From Roseovarius atlanticus (GTDB taxonomy: Bacteria; Pseudomonadota; Alphaproteobacteria; Rhodobacterales; Rhodobacteraceae): a stretch of 64,000 nucleotides of DNA. The stretch lies in contig NZ_LAXJ01000002.1 in NCBI RefSeq assembly GCF_001441615.1, positions 558,001 to 622,000 of the forward strand, given 5' to 3'. A program made the translations under genes and the position numbers. Positions 35,228 to 44,307 of the stretch are shown piece after piece; position 1 is the first letter of the stretch, and every line of letters starts with the position of its first letter. The notes beneath the pieces were generated by a model that was not told where the DNA came from, made no database searches, and worked only from the letters and a program-made list of their open reading frames with translations.

Positions 35228-36538
35228 TCAGGCGCGGACCTCTCGCACATTGGGGTGTTCGGAGGGCCGGAACGGCACCTCGCAGACGTCTGCTTCGGCG
35301 GCCTGACCGGAATGCTCGGAATAGATTTCGGGCAGTTCGACCCGCAGGCGTGACCCGATCCGCGACAGACCCCACGGCACGAACGCCAGCGCGATGTTGA
35401 CCTCCAGCTCGGGCGACCACCAGGCCGAGGTGACATACCCCACGCGATTGCCGTCGCCATCCTGCACCAGCCAGAAATCAGAGGCATAATCCGTCACCGG
35501 CAAACCGCCCAACTTGATCCCGACCATCTTCAGCTTGAAGGGATAATCCCCCGCCTCAATGGCGTCCCGCTGACGCTCCAGCGCCGCCTTGCCGATGTAA
35601 TCCGCGAGTTTCTCTTTCGGCACCTGGTAGGCCAGGTTCACCTGGAACGGCGAGGTTTCGTGATCCATGTCCTGCCCCCAGGACAGGATGCCGGCCGCAA
35701 TCCGCCGGTGATGCCCGGGCGCGATCACCCGCAGGCCATAGCGCGCGCCGGTGCCGCGAATGGCGTACCACACTTTCTCGGCGTTCTCGGACGCGTCCCG
35801 CACATAGACCTCATAGCCCTTTTCGCCGGAAAACCCGGTCTGGCTGATGACAACCGGCGCGCCGCCGATCTGCGCTTCCATCATTCCGTAATAGGGCACG
35901 TCCCGCACTTGATCTCCCAGCAGGTCGACCATCAGGTCCTCGGACAAGGGCCCCTGCACCTGCAAGGGCGCGACGTCGATCTCATCAATCTCCACGTCCC
36001 AATTGCCGTGCACGTTGACGCCGCGCAGCCACAACAGCAGGTCCGAGTCCGAAATCGAGAACCAGAATTCATCCTTCGACAAGCGCAGCAGCACGGGATC
36101 GTTAAGGATCCCGCCCTTTTCATCGCACAGAATGCAATATTTTCCGTGCATCGGCCGAATTTTCGTGGCGTCGCGGGTGATCACGAAATTGACGAACGAC
36201 TCGGCGTCCGGCCCGCGCACCCTGATCTGCCGCTCGACGGCCACGTCCCACAGGGTGACCCGGTGCACCAGGCTGCGGTATTCGGCCATGGTGCCGCCAT
36301 CCTCCTCCCGGACATAGCCGCGCGGGTGGTACATCCGGTTATAGACCGTGGCCCGCCACGCCCCCGCCTCGACCGACAGGTGCCAGAACGGCGATTTGCG
36401 GACGCGGGTCGAGACCAGCATCTCGACCGGGGTCGCCCCCGACTGGCGCAGGTTGACGGGCACCAGCCGATCGCTTTGGTCGATATCCGCGACATTGGGA
36501 TGGGTGAAGGTTCGGTTCTGCGCGTCCTGAGTTGCCAT
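35228..36538 (-). CDS. GcvT-fold protein related to DMSP demethylase DmdA
   Basis: A 436-residue tetrahydrofolate-binding aminomethyltransferase-type protein. TVYNRMYHPRGY, LWDVAVERQIRVRGPDA, GGILNDPVLLRLSKDEFWFS and VDVAPLQVQGP-like segments match the layout of DmdA, which takes a methyl group from dimethylsulfoniopropionate. It is about 65 residues longer than DmdA, with an extra N-terminal part, so it is more likely a paralogue with another methylated substrate. AAGGAG precedes the ATG. Nearby folate genes (folB, folP) are on the other strand. Confidence 0.8.
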   Translation of the reverse strand: MATQDAQNRTFTHPNVADIDQSDRLVPVNLRQSGATPVEMLVSTRVRKSPFWHLSVEAGAWRATVYNRMYHPRGYVREEDGGTMAEYRSLVHRVTLWDVAVERQIRVRGPDAESFVNFVITRDATKIRPMHGKYCILCDEKGGILNDPVLLRLSKDEFWFSISDSDLLLWLRGVNVHGNWDVEIDEIDVAPLQVQGPLSEDLMVDLLGDQVRDVPYYGMMEAQIGGAPVVISQTGFSGEKGYEVYVRDASENAEKVWYAIRGTGARYGLRVIAPGHHRRIAAGILSWGQDMDHETSPFQVNLAYQVPKEKLADYIGKAALERQRDAIEAGDYPFKLKMVGIKLGGLPVTDYASDFWLVQDGDGNRVGYVTSAWWSPELEVNIALAFVPWGLSRIGSRLRVELPEIYSEHSGQAAEADVCEVPFRPSEHPNVREVRA

Positions 36539-36763
36539 CGGCGCTCTCCTTGTTCTTATCGGATCAACGCATCGCGGCGCGACTGCGTTCCGTCTGCCCG
36601 GGCCGCGCGGATAGGGGGCACAACGGCACGGGCGGACCCCTGCCGAAAAACCGCATGGCGTCCGATCTGCCGGAGCCGACGCCCCGTCCGTCGCATTTAC
36701 GGGTTCCACCCCTCCCCCGCCCCATGATATGCCCGGCAGGATGGAAGTTGGGGGGAGGCCCAC

Positions 36764-37693
36764 ATGTCCCAGGAAATCCGGCTCGCTTTCGCGCACCCGT
36801 CCGAGCGCGCCGACGCAACCGCCCCCGATGGCCCGCTAGACCGTATCTCGGTGCGCGACCACGTGGTCGAGGTCGAGATCGGCGCCTTCCAGGCCGAGCG
36901 CGGCACCACCCAGCGGGTGGCGTTCAACGTGGTGGTCGAGGTGCGGCCCATCACCGACCCGATCGACGATGACGTGGACCGCATCCTGAGCTATGACAAG
37001 GTGACCGAGGCGATTGCCGCCGAACTGGCCGAGGAACGCCTGAACCTTCTGGAGACGCTGGCCGAACGCATCGCCGAGCGTATCCTGCTGGAGCCGCAGG
37101 CGGTGCGCACCTTCGTGCGGGTCGAAAAGCTCGACCGCGGACCGGGGGCGCTTGGCGTCGAGATCGTGCGCTCGGTCGAGGACCTAAAGACCAAGCCCGT
37201 GGGGCATCACGCCGATACCACGCCGCATCCGCATGTCGTTTACCTCTCGAACACCGCCATCGGTTCGCCCAACCTGTCGCGCTGGCTGGATCAGCTTCAG
37301 GCGAGGGCCGAGCCGGTGATCCTGTGTGTCGGCCACAACCGCGTCGACAGCCCCAAGACCGGTCATCGCATGTCGCAGCGCCGCGTCGACCTGCTGGCGC
37401 TGGAACAGAACGCCTGGGTTCTGGCGGGCCGCGACGACCGCTGTGTGGTGGTGGGCACCCGGACCGAGCTGGACTGGGCCATGAAGAACGGCCAGATCAG
37501 TGTCTGGGCCCCGTCCAAGATCGTGCTGGACGCGGTCGACGGCCCGCGCAGCGGGCCGGACGATCCGGTGGGCCTGGCGGCGTGGTTCGCGGGACACATG
37601 GACGCCTCGGACCTGCTCTTGATCGGCGAGATGCCGCCCAAGGACCCGCCTGTGCCGGTTCTGGTGCAGGAGATCGCCCAAAGCGGCTTGTGA
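36764..37693 (+). CDS. folB: Dihydroneopterin aldolase with a C-terminal extra domain
   Basis: Residues 27-147 are a complete FolB domain: VEVEIGAFQAERG with the catalytic Glu, a Tyr in ILSYDKV, ETLAERIAERIL and the catalytic Lys in RVEKLDRGPG. It cleaves dihydroneopterin to hydroxymethyl-dihydropterin in folate synthesis. Residues 165-309 form a second domain; ISVWAPSKIVLDAVDG and PVGLAAWFAGHMDASDLLLIGE resemble the end of amino-acid-kinase-fold proteins, which is inference. GGGAGG precedes the ATG. folP follows after a repeat-filled gap, so the pathway genes are together. Confidence 0.9.
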   Translation: MSQEIRLAFAHPSERADATAPDGPLDRISVRDHVVEVEIGAFQAERGTTQRVAFNVVVEVRPITDPIDDDVDRILSYDKVTEAIAAELAEERLNLLETLAERIAERILLEPQAVRTFVRVEKLDRGPGALGVEIVRSVEDLKTKPVGHHADTTPHPHVVYLSNTAIGSPNLSRWLDQLQARAEPVILCVGHNRVDSPKTGHRMSQRRVDLLALEQNAWVLAGRDDRCVVVGTRTELDWAMKNGQISVWAPSKIVLDAVDGPRSGPDDPVGLAAWFAGHMDASDLLLIGEMPPKDPPVPVLVQEIAQSGL

Positions 37694-37711
37694 GGTCCCG
37701 TCTCACAAGCC
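37685..37711 (+). terminator. Hairpin over the folB stop codon
   Basis: GGCTTGTGAG and CTCACAAGCC are perfect ten-base arms around a seven-base loop; the folB stop lies in the first arm. No T-run follows, so it may shield the 3' end rather than stop transcription. Confidence 0.5.
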
Positions 37712-37823
37712 GTCCCGGACTTGATCCGGGACCTCCCCGCCACTTCGCTCCCCGCCGTCCCGGACCTGATCCGGGACCTCTTGGCCAACCGGCACACCCC
37801 GCCCGAACCCGATCCGGGACCTC
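37712..37823. repeat. Two full and one partial REP-like palindromes
   Basis: CCCGGACTTGATCCGGG (37712-37732 with flanks) and CCCGGACCTGATCCGGG (37757-37777 with flanks) are each followed by ACCTC; a third half-copy, CCCGATCCGGGACCTC, lies at 37808-37823. Related hairpins occur after thrS (4068-4088) and, degenerate, at 30341-30361. This short palindrome is familiar as a dispersed element of alphaproteobacterial intergenic DNA. Confidence 0.8.
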
Positions 37824-37844
37824 ACGACCCAAAGACCAACCGAC

Positions 37845-38855
37845 ATGCCGCATTACCGCCCCATCCCCCGCACCGACCACGCCCGCGCAACGACCGCCCT
37901 GCCCCTCGCGGGCGGCTGGTGCTGGTTCGACACGGTCGAGGAGATGCACCGAGACGCGCCACCCCGCCTGATCCCGGCGCAGGACGTCCCGGCGCCTATG
38001 CTGACCCGCCTGACGTCGCCCCGCGCCCCCGTCACAGGCCTCGACATGGCGCGCCCCACCCTGATGGGCATCCTCAACGTCACGCCCGACAGCTTTTCGG
38101 ACGGCGGCGCGCATTTCGACCCCGACGTGGCCCTGGCCGGGGCCGAAGCGATGATCGCCGGAGGCGCCGGGATCATCGACATCGGCGGCGAATCCACCCG
38201 TCCCGGCGCGTCCGAAGTGCCAGTGGACGAGGAGATCGCCCGCACCGCCCCGGTCATCGCCGCTCTGCGCCAGCGCTCGGACGTTCCCATCTCCATCGAC
38301 ACGCGCAAGGCCCCCGTCGCCCGCGCCGCGCATCAGGCCGGCGCGAGCCTCGTCAATGACGTGGCGGGCTTCACATTCGACCCCGCCCTCGCGCCTTTCT
38401 GCGCCGAAATGGGCCTGCCCGTCTGCGTCATGCACGCCCAGGGCACGCCGGATGTGATGCAGACCGACCCGCGCTACGACAACGTCGCGCTCGACATCTT
38501 CGACTGGCTGGAAGAGCGCATCGCCGCGCTGGAAGCCGCAGGCATCCCCCGGAGCCGGATCATCGCCGACCCCGGCATCGGCTTCGGCAAGACGCTGGAA
38601 CATAACCTGACGCTTCTGCACAACCTCGCACTGTTTCACGGGCTGGGCTGCGCGGTGCTGCTTGGCGCGTCGCGCAAGCGCTTCATCGGCACGATCGGCG
38701 GCACCGAAGAGGCCCGCCATCGCGCCCCCGGTTCCATCGCCGTAACGCTGGCCGGGGTGGCGCAGGGCATCCAGATCCACCGGGTGCATGACGTGGCAGA
38801 GATGCAAGAGGCGCTCAAGCTGTGGATCGCCGCCACGGTGCCGGCGGAAAATTAG
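37845..38855 (+). CDS. folP: Dihydropteroate synthase
   Basis: Joins hydroxymethyl-dihydropterin pyrophosphate to p-aminobenzoate in folate synthesis; the target of sulfonamides. The TIM-barrel core starts at TLMGILNVTPDSFSDGG (about 72-88), with DIGGESTRPGA and the late VLLGASRKRFIG also intact. The first 65 residues are an N-terminal extension not present in E. coli FolP. The last codons lie inside a palindrome (GCGGAAAATT) that starts the repeat pair after the gene. It follows folB on the same strand. Confidence 0.95.
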   Translation: MPHYRPIPRTDHARATTALPLAGGWCWFDTVEEMHRDAPPRLIPAQDVPAPMLTRLTSPRAPVTGLDMARPTLMGILNVTPDSFSDGGAHFDPDVALAGAEAMIAGGAGIIDIGGESTRPGASEVPVDEEIARTAPVIAALRQRSDVPISIDTRKAPVARAAHQAGASLVNDVAGFTFDPALAPFCAEMGLPVCVMHAQGTPDVMQTDPRYDNVALDIFDWLEERIAALEAAGIPRSRIIADPGIGFGKTLEHNLTLLHNLALFHGLGCAVLLGASRKRFIGTIGGTEEARHRAPGSIAVTLAGVAQGIQIHRVHDVAEMQEALKLWIAATVPAEN

Positions 38856-38893
38856 AAATTTTCCGCTTCGATAAAATTCGTACGAATTTTATC
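38844..38893. repeat. Two back-to-back AT-rich inverted repeats
   Basis: (1) 38844-38866: arms GCGGAAAATT/AATTTTCCGC, loop AGA; it includes the folP stop codon. (2) 38870-38893: a perfect 24-base palindrome, centre AAAATTCGTACGAATTTT; it includes the stop of the convergent EamA gene. Thus both convergent genes end inside the element. Confidence 0.9.
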
Positions 38894-39815
38894 CGGCGCC
38901 GAACAACCGTCTGAGCGCGCCCAGTTGGCTGAGCGCCACGCCCCCCAGGATCAGCGCAAGGCCGAGGTAGAGGCTTGGCGGCAGCGCCTCGAACAGCACC
39001 ACCGCGCCGAAGATGATCGACCAGACCGGCACCTGGTAGTTCACCAGGCTCAGAAACACCGGCCCGGCATCCCGGATCACCTGCACCAGCAGAATCTGCG
39101 CCACGCCCGTCGGCAGCAGGCCAAGGTAGATGAGCGCCCAGAGCACCCGGCCCTGCGGCATGTCCGGCAGGCCCTCGGAGATCAGCGCATAGGGTGTGAA
39201 CACCAAGGCCGCCACGGTCAGGACGGCGGCGGCCAGCGACAGGCGATCCACCTCGGGCGCCAGCCGCGTGAAGATCGAGCCCACCGCGTAGCATCCCGCC
39301 GCACCCACGCAGGCCAGCCGCGCCAGCATCTCGAACTCCGCACCCGTGGCGCGCAACGCCTCGGGTCCGATCAACACGGCCACACCCAGCGTGCCCATCA
39401 CAAAGCCTATCGCCCGGCGCATATGCATCCGCTCGCCCGGCACCAGAAAATGCGCCAGCGGCAAGACCAGCAACGGTACCGCCGCCATGCAGACCCCGGC
39501 AAAGCCCGAGGCAACGACCTGTTGCCCCCAGCTGAGCAGAAAAAACGGCAAGGCGTTGGAAAAAAGCCCCATCGCCACGATGAACGCCCAGAGCCGCCTG
39601 GCCCCCGGCCCGCGCCGGCGCGGCAGCCCCCGGCCCGTTGCGCGGCAGAGCACCAGCAGGAACAGCGCCCCCAGGCACAGCCGCACCGCCACCACCGCCA
39701 GCGGCCCCACCCCCTGCAACGCCACGCTGACGGCCATGAAGGACGCGCCCCAGATCATGCCCAGCGCACACAGCCTGAGCCAGTTCCTCGGCGCGACGAC
39801 AACGTTATTTTCCAT
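38889..39815 (-). CDS. EamA-family DMT permease
   Basis: A 308-residue inner-membrane protein with ten transmembrane helices in two EamA repeats (about 13-140 and 155-300). ALGMIWGASFMAVSVAL opens the first repeat and the second ends LALILGGVALSQLG. Members export amino acids or other metabolites; the substrate is not evident. Its stop codon lies in the palindrome shared with the end of folP. Confidence 0.9.
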   Translation of the reverse strand: MENNVVVAPRNWLRLCALGMIWGASFMAVSVALQGVGPLAVVAVRLCLGALFLLVLCRATGRGLPRRRGPGARRLWAFIVAMGLFSNALPFFLLSWGQQVVASGFAGVCMAAVPLLVLPLAHFLVPGERMHMRRAIGFVMGTLGVAVLIGPEALRATGAEFEMLARLACVGAAGCYAVGSIFTRLAPEVDRLSLAAAVLTVAALVFTPYALISEGLPDMPQGRVLWALIYLGLLPTGVAQILLVQVIRDAGPVFLSLVNYQVPVWSIIFGAVVLFEALPPSLYLGLALILGGVALSQLGALRRLFGAG

Positions 39816-39917
39816 TCAGATCAAGCCTCCGGTCCTGTGGCCGCGTGTCAAAACGTCCCGAATGCATTGCCATTCGTGGCGGCGCAGTCAGGTGTTGGGA
39901 CCGAAAGGAGGCGCATC

Positions 39918-40082
39918 ATGGACATAGCCATCGGCGCCGCGGCCCTGTCGATCATCACCCTGGTGATCGTTCTCATCCTCGCCGCGCGCAACAAGCAAAA
40001 GACCGAAGAACGGAAAAAGGATTCCGACGTCCCGCCAAGTTCGCTAGCCAAGGACGGCGACTCGCACAAGCCGGTCGACTGA
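39918..40082 (+). CDS. Small single-helix membrane protein (54 aa)
   Basis: MDIAIGAAALSIITLVIVLI.. forms one transmembrane helix (about 3-24), followed by a highly charged tail with RNKQKTEERKK and an acidic/Pro-rich end. An AAAGGAGG ribosome-binding site six bases before the ATG and a strong terminator ten bases after the stop make a compact, clearly defined gene. No known family. It may modulate a membrane complex, like other small single-helix proteins; this is a guess. Confidence 0.75.
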   Translation: MDIAIGAAALSIITLVIVLILAARNKQKTEERKKDSDVPPSSLAKDGDSHKPVD

Positions 40083-40091
40083 CACCAATGA

Positions 40092-40126
40092 AAAGAGCCG
40101 GCAATTCACCGGCTCTTTCCTTTTTT
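40092..40126 (+). terminator. Strong Rho-independent terminator
   Basis: AAAGAGCCGG and CCGGCTCTTT form a perfect ten-pair stem with loop CAATTCA, followed by CCTTTTTT. It also stands just after the convergent ilvC stop and could serve both. Confidence 0.9.
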
Positions 40127-40140
40127 GTGTGCCGATGGCC

Positions 40141-41259
<1,119 letters not shown>

Positions 41260-41269
41260 TCATTCACTG

Positions 41270-41281
41270 TTCTTTAAATAC
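41270..41281. promoter_or_regulatory. 12-base motif before the Lrp pair (operator candidate)
   Basis: TTCTTTAAATAC lies in an AT-rich island in the ilvC/lrp divergent region, 37 bases before the first Lrp ATG. The same 12 bases recur after the second Lrp gene. A match of this length is unlikely by chance in such GC-rich DNA. Confidence 0.45.
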
Positions 41282-41317
41282 TCGAAAATTCCATGCGCCA
41301 GATACCCTGACTGCCCC

Positions 41318-41776
41318 ATGCACCTCGACGACACCGACCGCCGCATCCTGCGCCAGTACCAGCACGACCCGACGCTCGGCCCCGCCGAGCTGGCCGGGCT
41401 TGCCGGTGTTACCCCCGCCACCTGCGCGCGGCGGCTGGACCGGATGGCAGAGGCCGGGCTTTTACGGGGCAACCACGCGGTGATCGACTGGGCGGCGCTT
41501 GGCTACAGCGTCGAGGTCAGTTTGCGCATCACGCTGGACAAGACCGTGCCCACCGCCTTCGACGCCTTCACCGAGGCCGCGCGCGCCATTCCCGAGGTCC
41601 TGGAAATCCAGTCCTTTCTCGGCCGGGTCGACACGCGCCTGTCGGTCATCGCCCGCGACATGGCCCATTACCAGGAGATCTATCGCACCGCGATCCTGAC
41701 CCTGCCCCATATCGCCGATATCGAGGCGCTGATGCACGTGGCGCGTATCAAGACCGACGAGGTCTTGCCGCTATGA
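41318..41776 (+). CDS. Lrp/AsnC-family regulator, first of a pair
   Basis: A 152-residue protein: HTH at about residues 4-60 (LDDTDRRILRQYQHDPTLGPAELA) and a RAM ligand-binding domain from about 70 to the end (VPTAFDAFTEAARAIPEVLE). Such proteins form octamers and respond to amino acids. It overlaps the second copy by four bases (ATGA), so both are made together and may form mixed oligomers. Divergent from ilvC, a likely target. Confidence 0.92.
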   Translation: MHLDDTDRRILRQYQHDPTLGPAELAGLAGVTPATCARRLDRMAEAGLLRGNHAVIDWAALGYSVEVSLRITLDKTVPTAFDAFTEAARAIPEVLEIQSFLGRVDTRLSVIARDMAHYQEIYRTAILTLPHIADIEALMHVARIKTDEVLPL

Positions 41777-42243
41777 GCCAGCCCATGATCGAACTTGACA
41801 CCACTGACCGCCAGATCCTGCGGGCACTGGTGCAGGATGCCACGCAATCGGCGGGCGCCATCGGGCGCGCCTTGGGCCTCAGCCAGCCCGCCGCATGGCG
41901 GCGCATCAAGCGGCTGCGTGACGCGGGCATTCTGAAAACCCAGCGGCTGGATCTGGACAAGGAGGCACTGGGTTTCGGCGTCACCGTCTTTCTGGGCCTG
42001 AAACTGGCCACCAAGGGCCGCGTCAGCCTGGCCGATTTCGAACGCGCGGTGTCGGCCATCCCCGAGGTGCAGACGGTCGAGCATATCCTTGGCCTTTACG
42101 ACTATCGCCTGCGCGTCGTCGCCCGCGACATCTCGGATTTCGAACGGGTTCTGCGCCGCCGCATCATGACGCTTCCGGGTGTCGGAGACGTCGAGGCGAA
42201 CGTGCTTCTAAGCGAAGAGCGCCGCCCGGGCCCGATCGGCTGA
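41773..42243 (+). CDS. Lrp/AsnC-family regulator, second of a pair
   Basis: A 156-residue paralogue with HTH (about 5-63, LDTTDRQILRALVQDATQSAGAIG) and a RAM domain (about 70-150) containing TVEHILGLYDYRLRVVARDI. Coupled to the first copy by an ATGA overlap. The two differ enough that the pair is old, not a recent duplication. Confidence 0.92.
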   Translation: MSQPMIELDTTDRQILRALVQDATQSAGAIGRALGLSQPAAWRRIKRLRDAGILKTQRLDLDKEALGFGVTVFLGLKLATKGRVSLADFERAVSAIPEVQTVEHILGLYDYRLRVVARDISDFERVLRRRIMTLPGVGDVEANVLLSEERRPGPIG

Positions 42244-42287
42244 TACCACTTTCGCGGTATGCCGCCGTATGCGTGTATGCAAAAGTA

Positions 42288-42299
42288 TTCTTTAAATAC
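42288..42299. promoter_or_regulatory. Second copy of the 12-base motif after the Lrp pair
   Basis: TTCTTTAAATAC again, here inside the imperfect dyad GTATT-CTTTA-AATAC, 45 bases after the second Lrp stop and 149 before the next gene. Identical to the copy before the Lrp pair. Confidence 0.45.
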
Positions 42300-42447
42300 A
42301 GTGACTTATTCGCTCTCCGCATGACGGCTATGCAGAATGATGACTAGCCGCGTCCCGCGTGGCAGGTCTATGCTGCATTGCAGAATTAGTGCGCCAACCC
42401 GATATCCCACGAGGTCGGCCACCACCTGCAACCGAACGAGGTCCCCC

Positions 42448-42792
42448 ATGAAAACGATCCTGACGGCCGCCGCCCTAGCCCTGACGACAACCACCGCCAA
42501 TGCCGATACCGTCACGCTGACACGGGCGAATGCCGGCACCACCCTGCATGAAACCGATGCCGACATGAGCGTCTACTGGGTCGAGGATGGCGACGCCTAC
42601 GCACTGACCGCCACCTATGTCACCGGCGAGGCGCCCGCCGATCCCGCTCGCCTGCGGATGCACCTGGCGGATGGCGACGCGGTTACCTTCGGCCTGCCCG
42701 GCGTGCAGGACCGAGTGTTCACATTCGGCCGCGAGGGCGACACCGTCTCGGTCCGGTCGGCCCGCGTCAGCGTCGACTACGCCAGCAAGTAA
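42448..42792 (+). CDS. Small secreted beta-rich protein
   Basis: A 114-residue exported protein. A signal peptide (1-20, MKTILTAAALALTTTTANA) precedes a beta-rich mature part with no cysteine and no known domain. GAGG lies six bases before this ATG, which excludes several in-frame ATGs upstream. It has its own terminator. Function unknown. Confidence 0.72.
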   Translation: MKTILTAAALALTTTTANADTVTLTRANAGTTLHETDADMSVYWVEDGDAYALTATYVTGEAPADPARLRMHLADGDAVTFGLPGVQDRVFTFGREGDTVSVRSARVSVDYASK

Positions 42793-42816
42793 CGGCTGCA
42801 ATCCGTCGTTTCCCGG

Positions 42817-42846
42817 CCGCGGCGCACCAGGCGCCGCGGCTTTTGC
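42817..42846 (+). terminator. Rho-independent terminator
   Basis: GCCGCGGCGC and GCGCCGCGGC form a perfect ten-pair stem with loop ACCAG, followed by TTTTGC, 24 bases after the stop of the secreted protein gene. Confidence 0.8.
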
Positions 42847-42956
42847 ATGTTCGATGTGCCGAAAATGCTTCTGAAGGTGACGGTGGAACTCCCTGTCATA
42901 CCGAGGTAGTCAGAGGGCATACCGATGCAAACGTTCCAACCCAGGACAGAACGCTC

Positions 42957-44084
42957 ATGACCGCTCTTCGCCCCGATATCGACCCCGATGGCCTGCTGGA
43001 ATATTCCGTCGTCTTCACCGACCGCTCGCTCAACCACATGAGCAAGGTTTTCCAAGGGGTTATGACCGACATCTCATCCATGCTGAAAGAGGTCTACAAC
43101 GCCTCTGCCGTGGCCATCGTGCCCGGCGGCGGCACCGTCGCGATGGAGGCCGTCGCCCGTCAGTTCGGCCACGACGCCCATGCGCTCATTGTGCGCAACG
43201 GCTGGTTTTCCTATCGCTGGAGCCAGATCTTCGACGCCGGGCAATTCACCTCGGACACCACCGTCTGCATGGCCCGCCAGACCGGCAACGGCGCTCAGGC
43301 GCCCTTTGCCCCCGCCCCGATCGAGGAGGTCACCGCGAAGATCCGCGAAGCCAAGCCCGACGCCGTTTTCGCGCCGCACGTGGAAACCAGCGCCGGCATC
43401 ATCCTGCCCGACGACTACATCACCGCGTTGGCCGAAGCCGCGCACGAGGTGGGCGCATTGATGGTGCTCGACTGCATCGCCTCGGGCTGCGCCTGGGTCG
43501 ACATGAAAGAGACCGGCGTCGATGTGCTGATCTCGGCCCCGCAAAAGGGCTGGTCCGCCTCGCCCTCGGCAGGGCTGGTGATGATGTCGGACCGGGCGGT
43601 CGAGCGTTTGGCGACGACCTCCTCGAACAGCTTCGCCATCGACCTCAAGAAATGGCACGCGATCATGGCGGCCTATGAAAACGGCGGCCATGCCTATCAC
43701 GCCACCATGCCCACCGACGCGCTGCGCGGATTCCGCGACACGATGCTGGAAACCAAGGAGTTCGGTTTCGGCAAACTGTGTGAAGCCCAGTGGGAGTTGG
43801 GCAATGCGGTGCGCGCCATGCTGGCCGACAAGGGCGTGACGTCGGTGGCGGCCGAGGGCTATGGCGCGCCGGGCGTGGTGGTCAGCTATACCATCGACCC
43901 GGATGTGCAGAACGGCAAGAAATTCAGCGAGCAGGGAATGCAGATCGCCGCTGGCGTGCCCCTGCAAGTGGGCGAGCCGGACGGGTTCATGACCTTCCGG
44001 CTGGGGTTGTTCGGTCTGGACAAGCTTTATGACGTAGAAGCCGCGAAGACCCGGCTGCAAGAGGTGATCGACAGGGTTCTATAG
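42957..44084 (+). CDS. Class V aminotransferase (alanine-glyoxylate/serine type)
   Basis: A 375-residue PLP enzyme of fold type I, class V. The PLP lysine is Lys197 in SAPQKGWSASPSAG; IVPGGGTVAMEAV binds the cofactor phosphate; VLDCIASGCAWVDM carries the PLP-ring Asp. Alanine-glyoxylate, serine-glyoxylate or purine-catabolic transaminases share this pattern, so the substrate is open. The chosen ATG follows AGGA at about ten bases. Single unit, with hairpins after it. Confidence 0.88.
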   Translation: MTALRPDIDPDGLLEYSVVFTDRSLNHMSKVFQGVMTDISSMLKEVYNASAVAIVPGGGTVAMEAVARQFGHDAHALIVRNGWFSYRWSQIFDAGQFTSDTTVCMARQTGNGAQAPFAPAPIEEVTAKIREAKPDAVFAPHVETSAGIILPDDYITALAEAAHEVGALMVLDCIASGCAWVDMKETGVDVLISAPQKGWSASPSAGLVMMSDRAVERLATTSSNSFAIDLKKWHAIMAAYENGGHAYHATMPTDALRGFRDTMLETKEFGFGKLCEAQWELGNAVRAMLADKGVTSVAAEGYGAPGVVVSYTIDPDVQNGKKFSEQGMQIAAGVPLQVGEPDGFMTFRLGLFGLDKLYDVEAAKTRLQEVIDRVL

Positions 44085-44307
44085 CCCCCGCGCGGAATAG
44101 AGGCGCAGCTAGCTGCGCCGCCGCGCGATCGGCAGACCGCCCGTCACGCCGAAGGCGTGCCGACTATGAACGGCGCACCTCTGGTGCAACGGTCTGGCGA
44201 TTGGTAGCCGCAAGCGATTCAATTCGAGGTTTTTCGGAGTTGGCAGCCATAAAGTGCGCGGAACGACCGCCGGGTCGCCATCCCGCGGTGTGACGATCGC
44301 GCGGCCC
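44085..44307. other. Intergenic region with three GC-rich hairpins and repeat copy B
   Basis: Hairpins: a perfect 18-base palindrome GGCGCAGCTAGCTGCGCC (44102-44119); CACGCC-GAA-GGCGTG (44145-44159); GCACC-TCT-GGTGC (44175-44187). The dispersed repeat copy B follows. No gene is evident. Confidence 0.6.
44232..44288 (-). repeat. Dispersed intergenic repeat, copy B
   Basis: On the minus strand it matches the 30.0 kb copy at about 84% over 58 aligned positions with one gap. It lies between a class V aminotransferase gene and the M50 peptidase gene. Confidence 0.7.

Noticed and set aside
35228..36538. Naming this gene dmdA
   Set aside because: The segment order fits DmdA, but the length and extra N-terminus do not, and key substrate residues could not be checked without an alignment.
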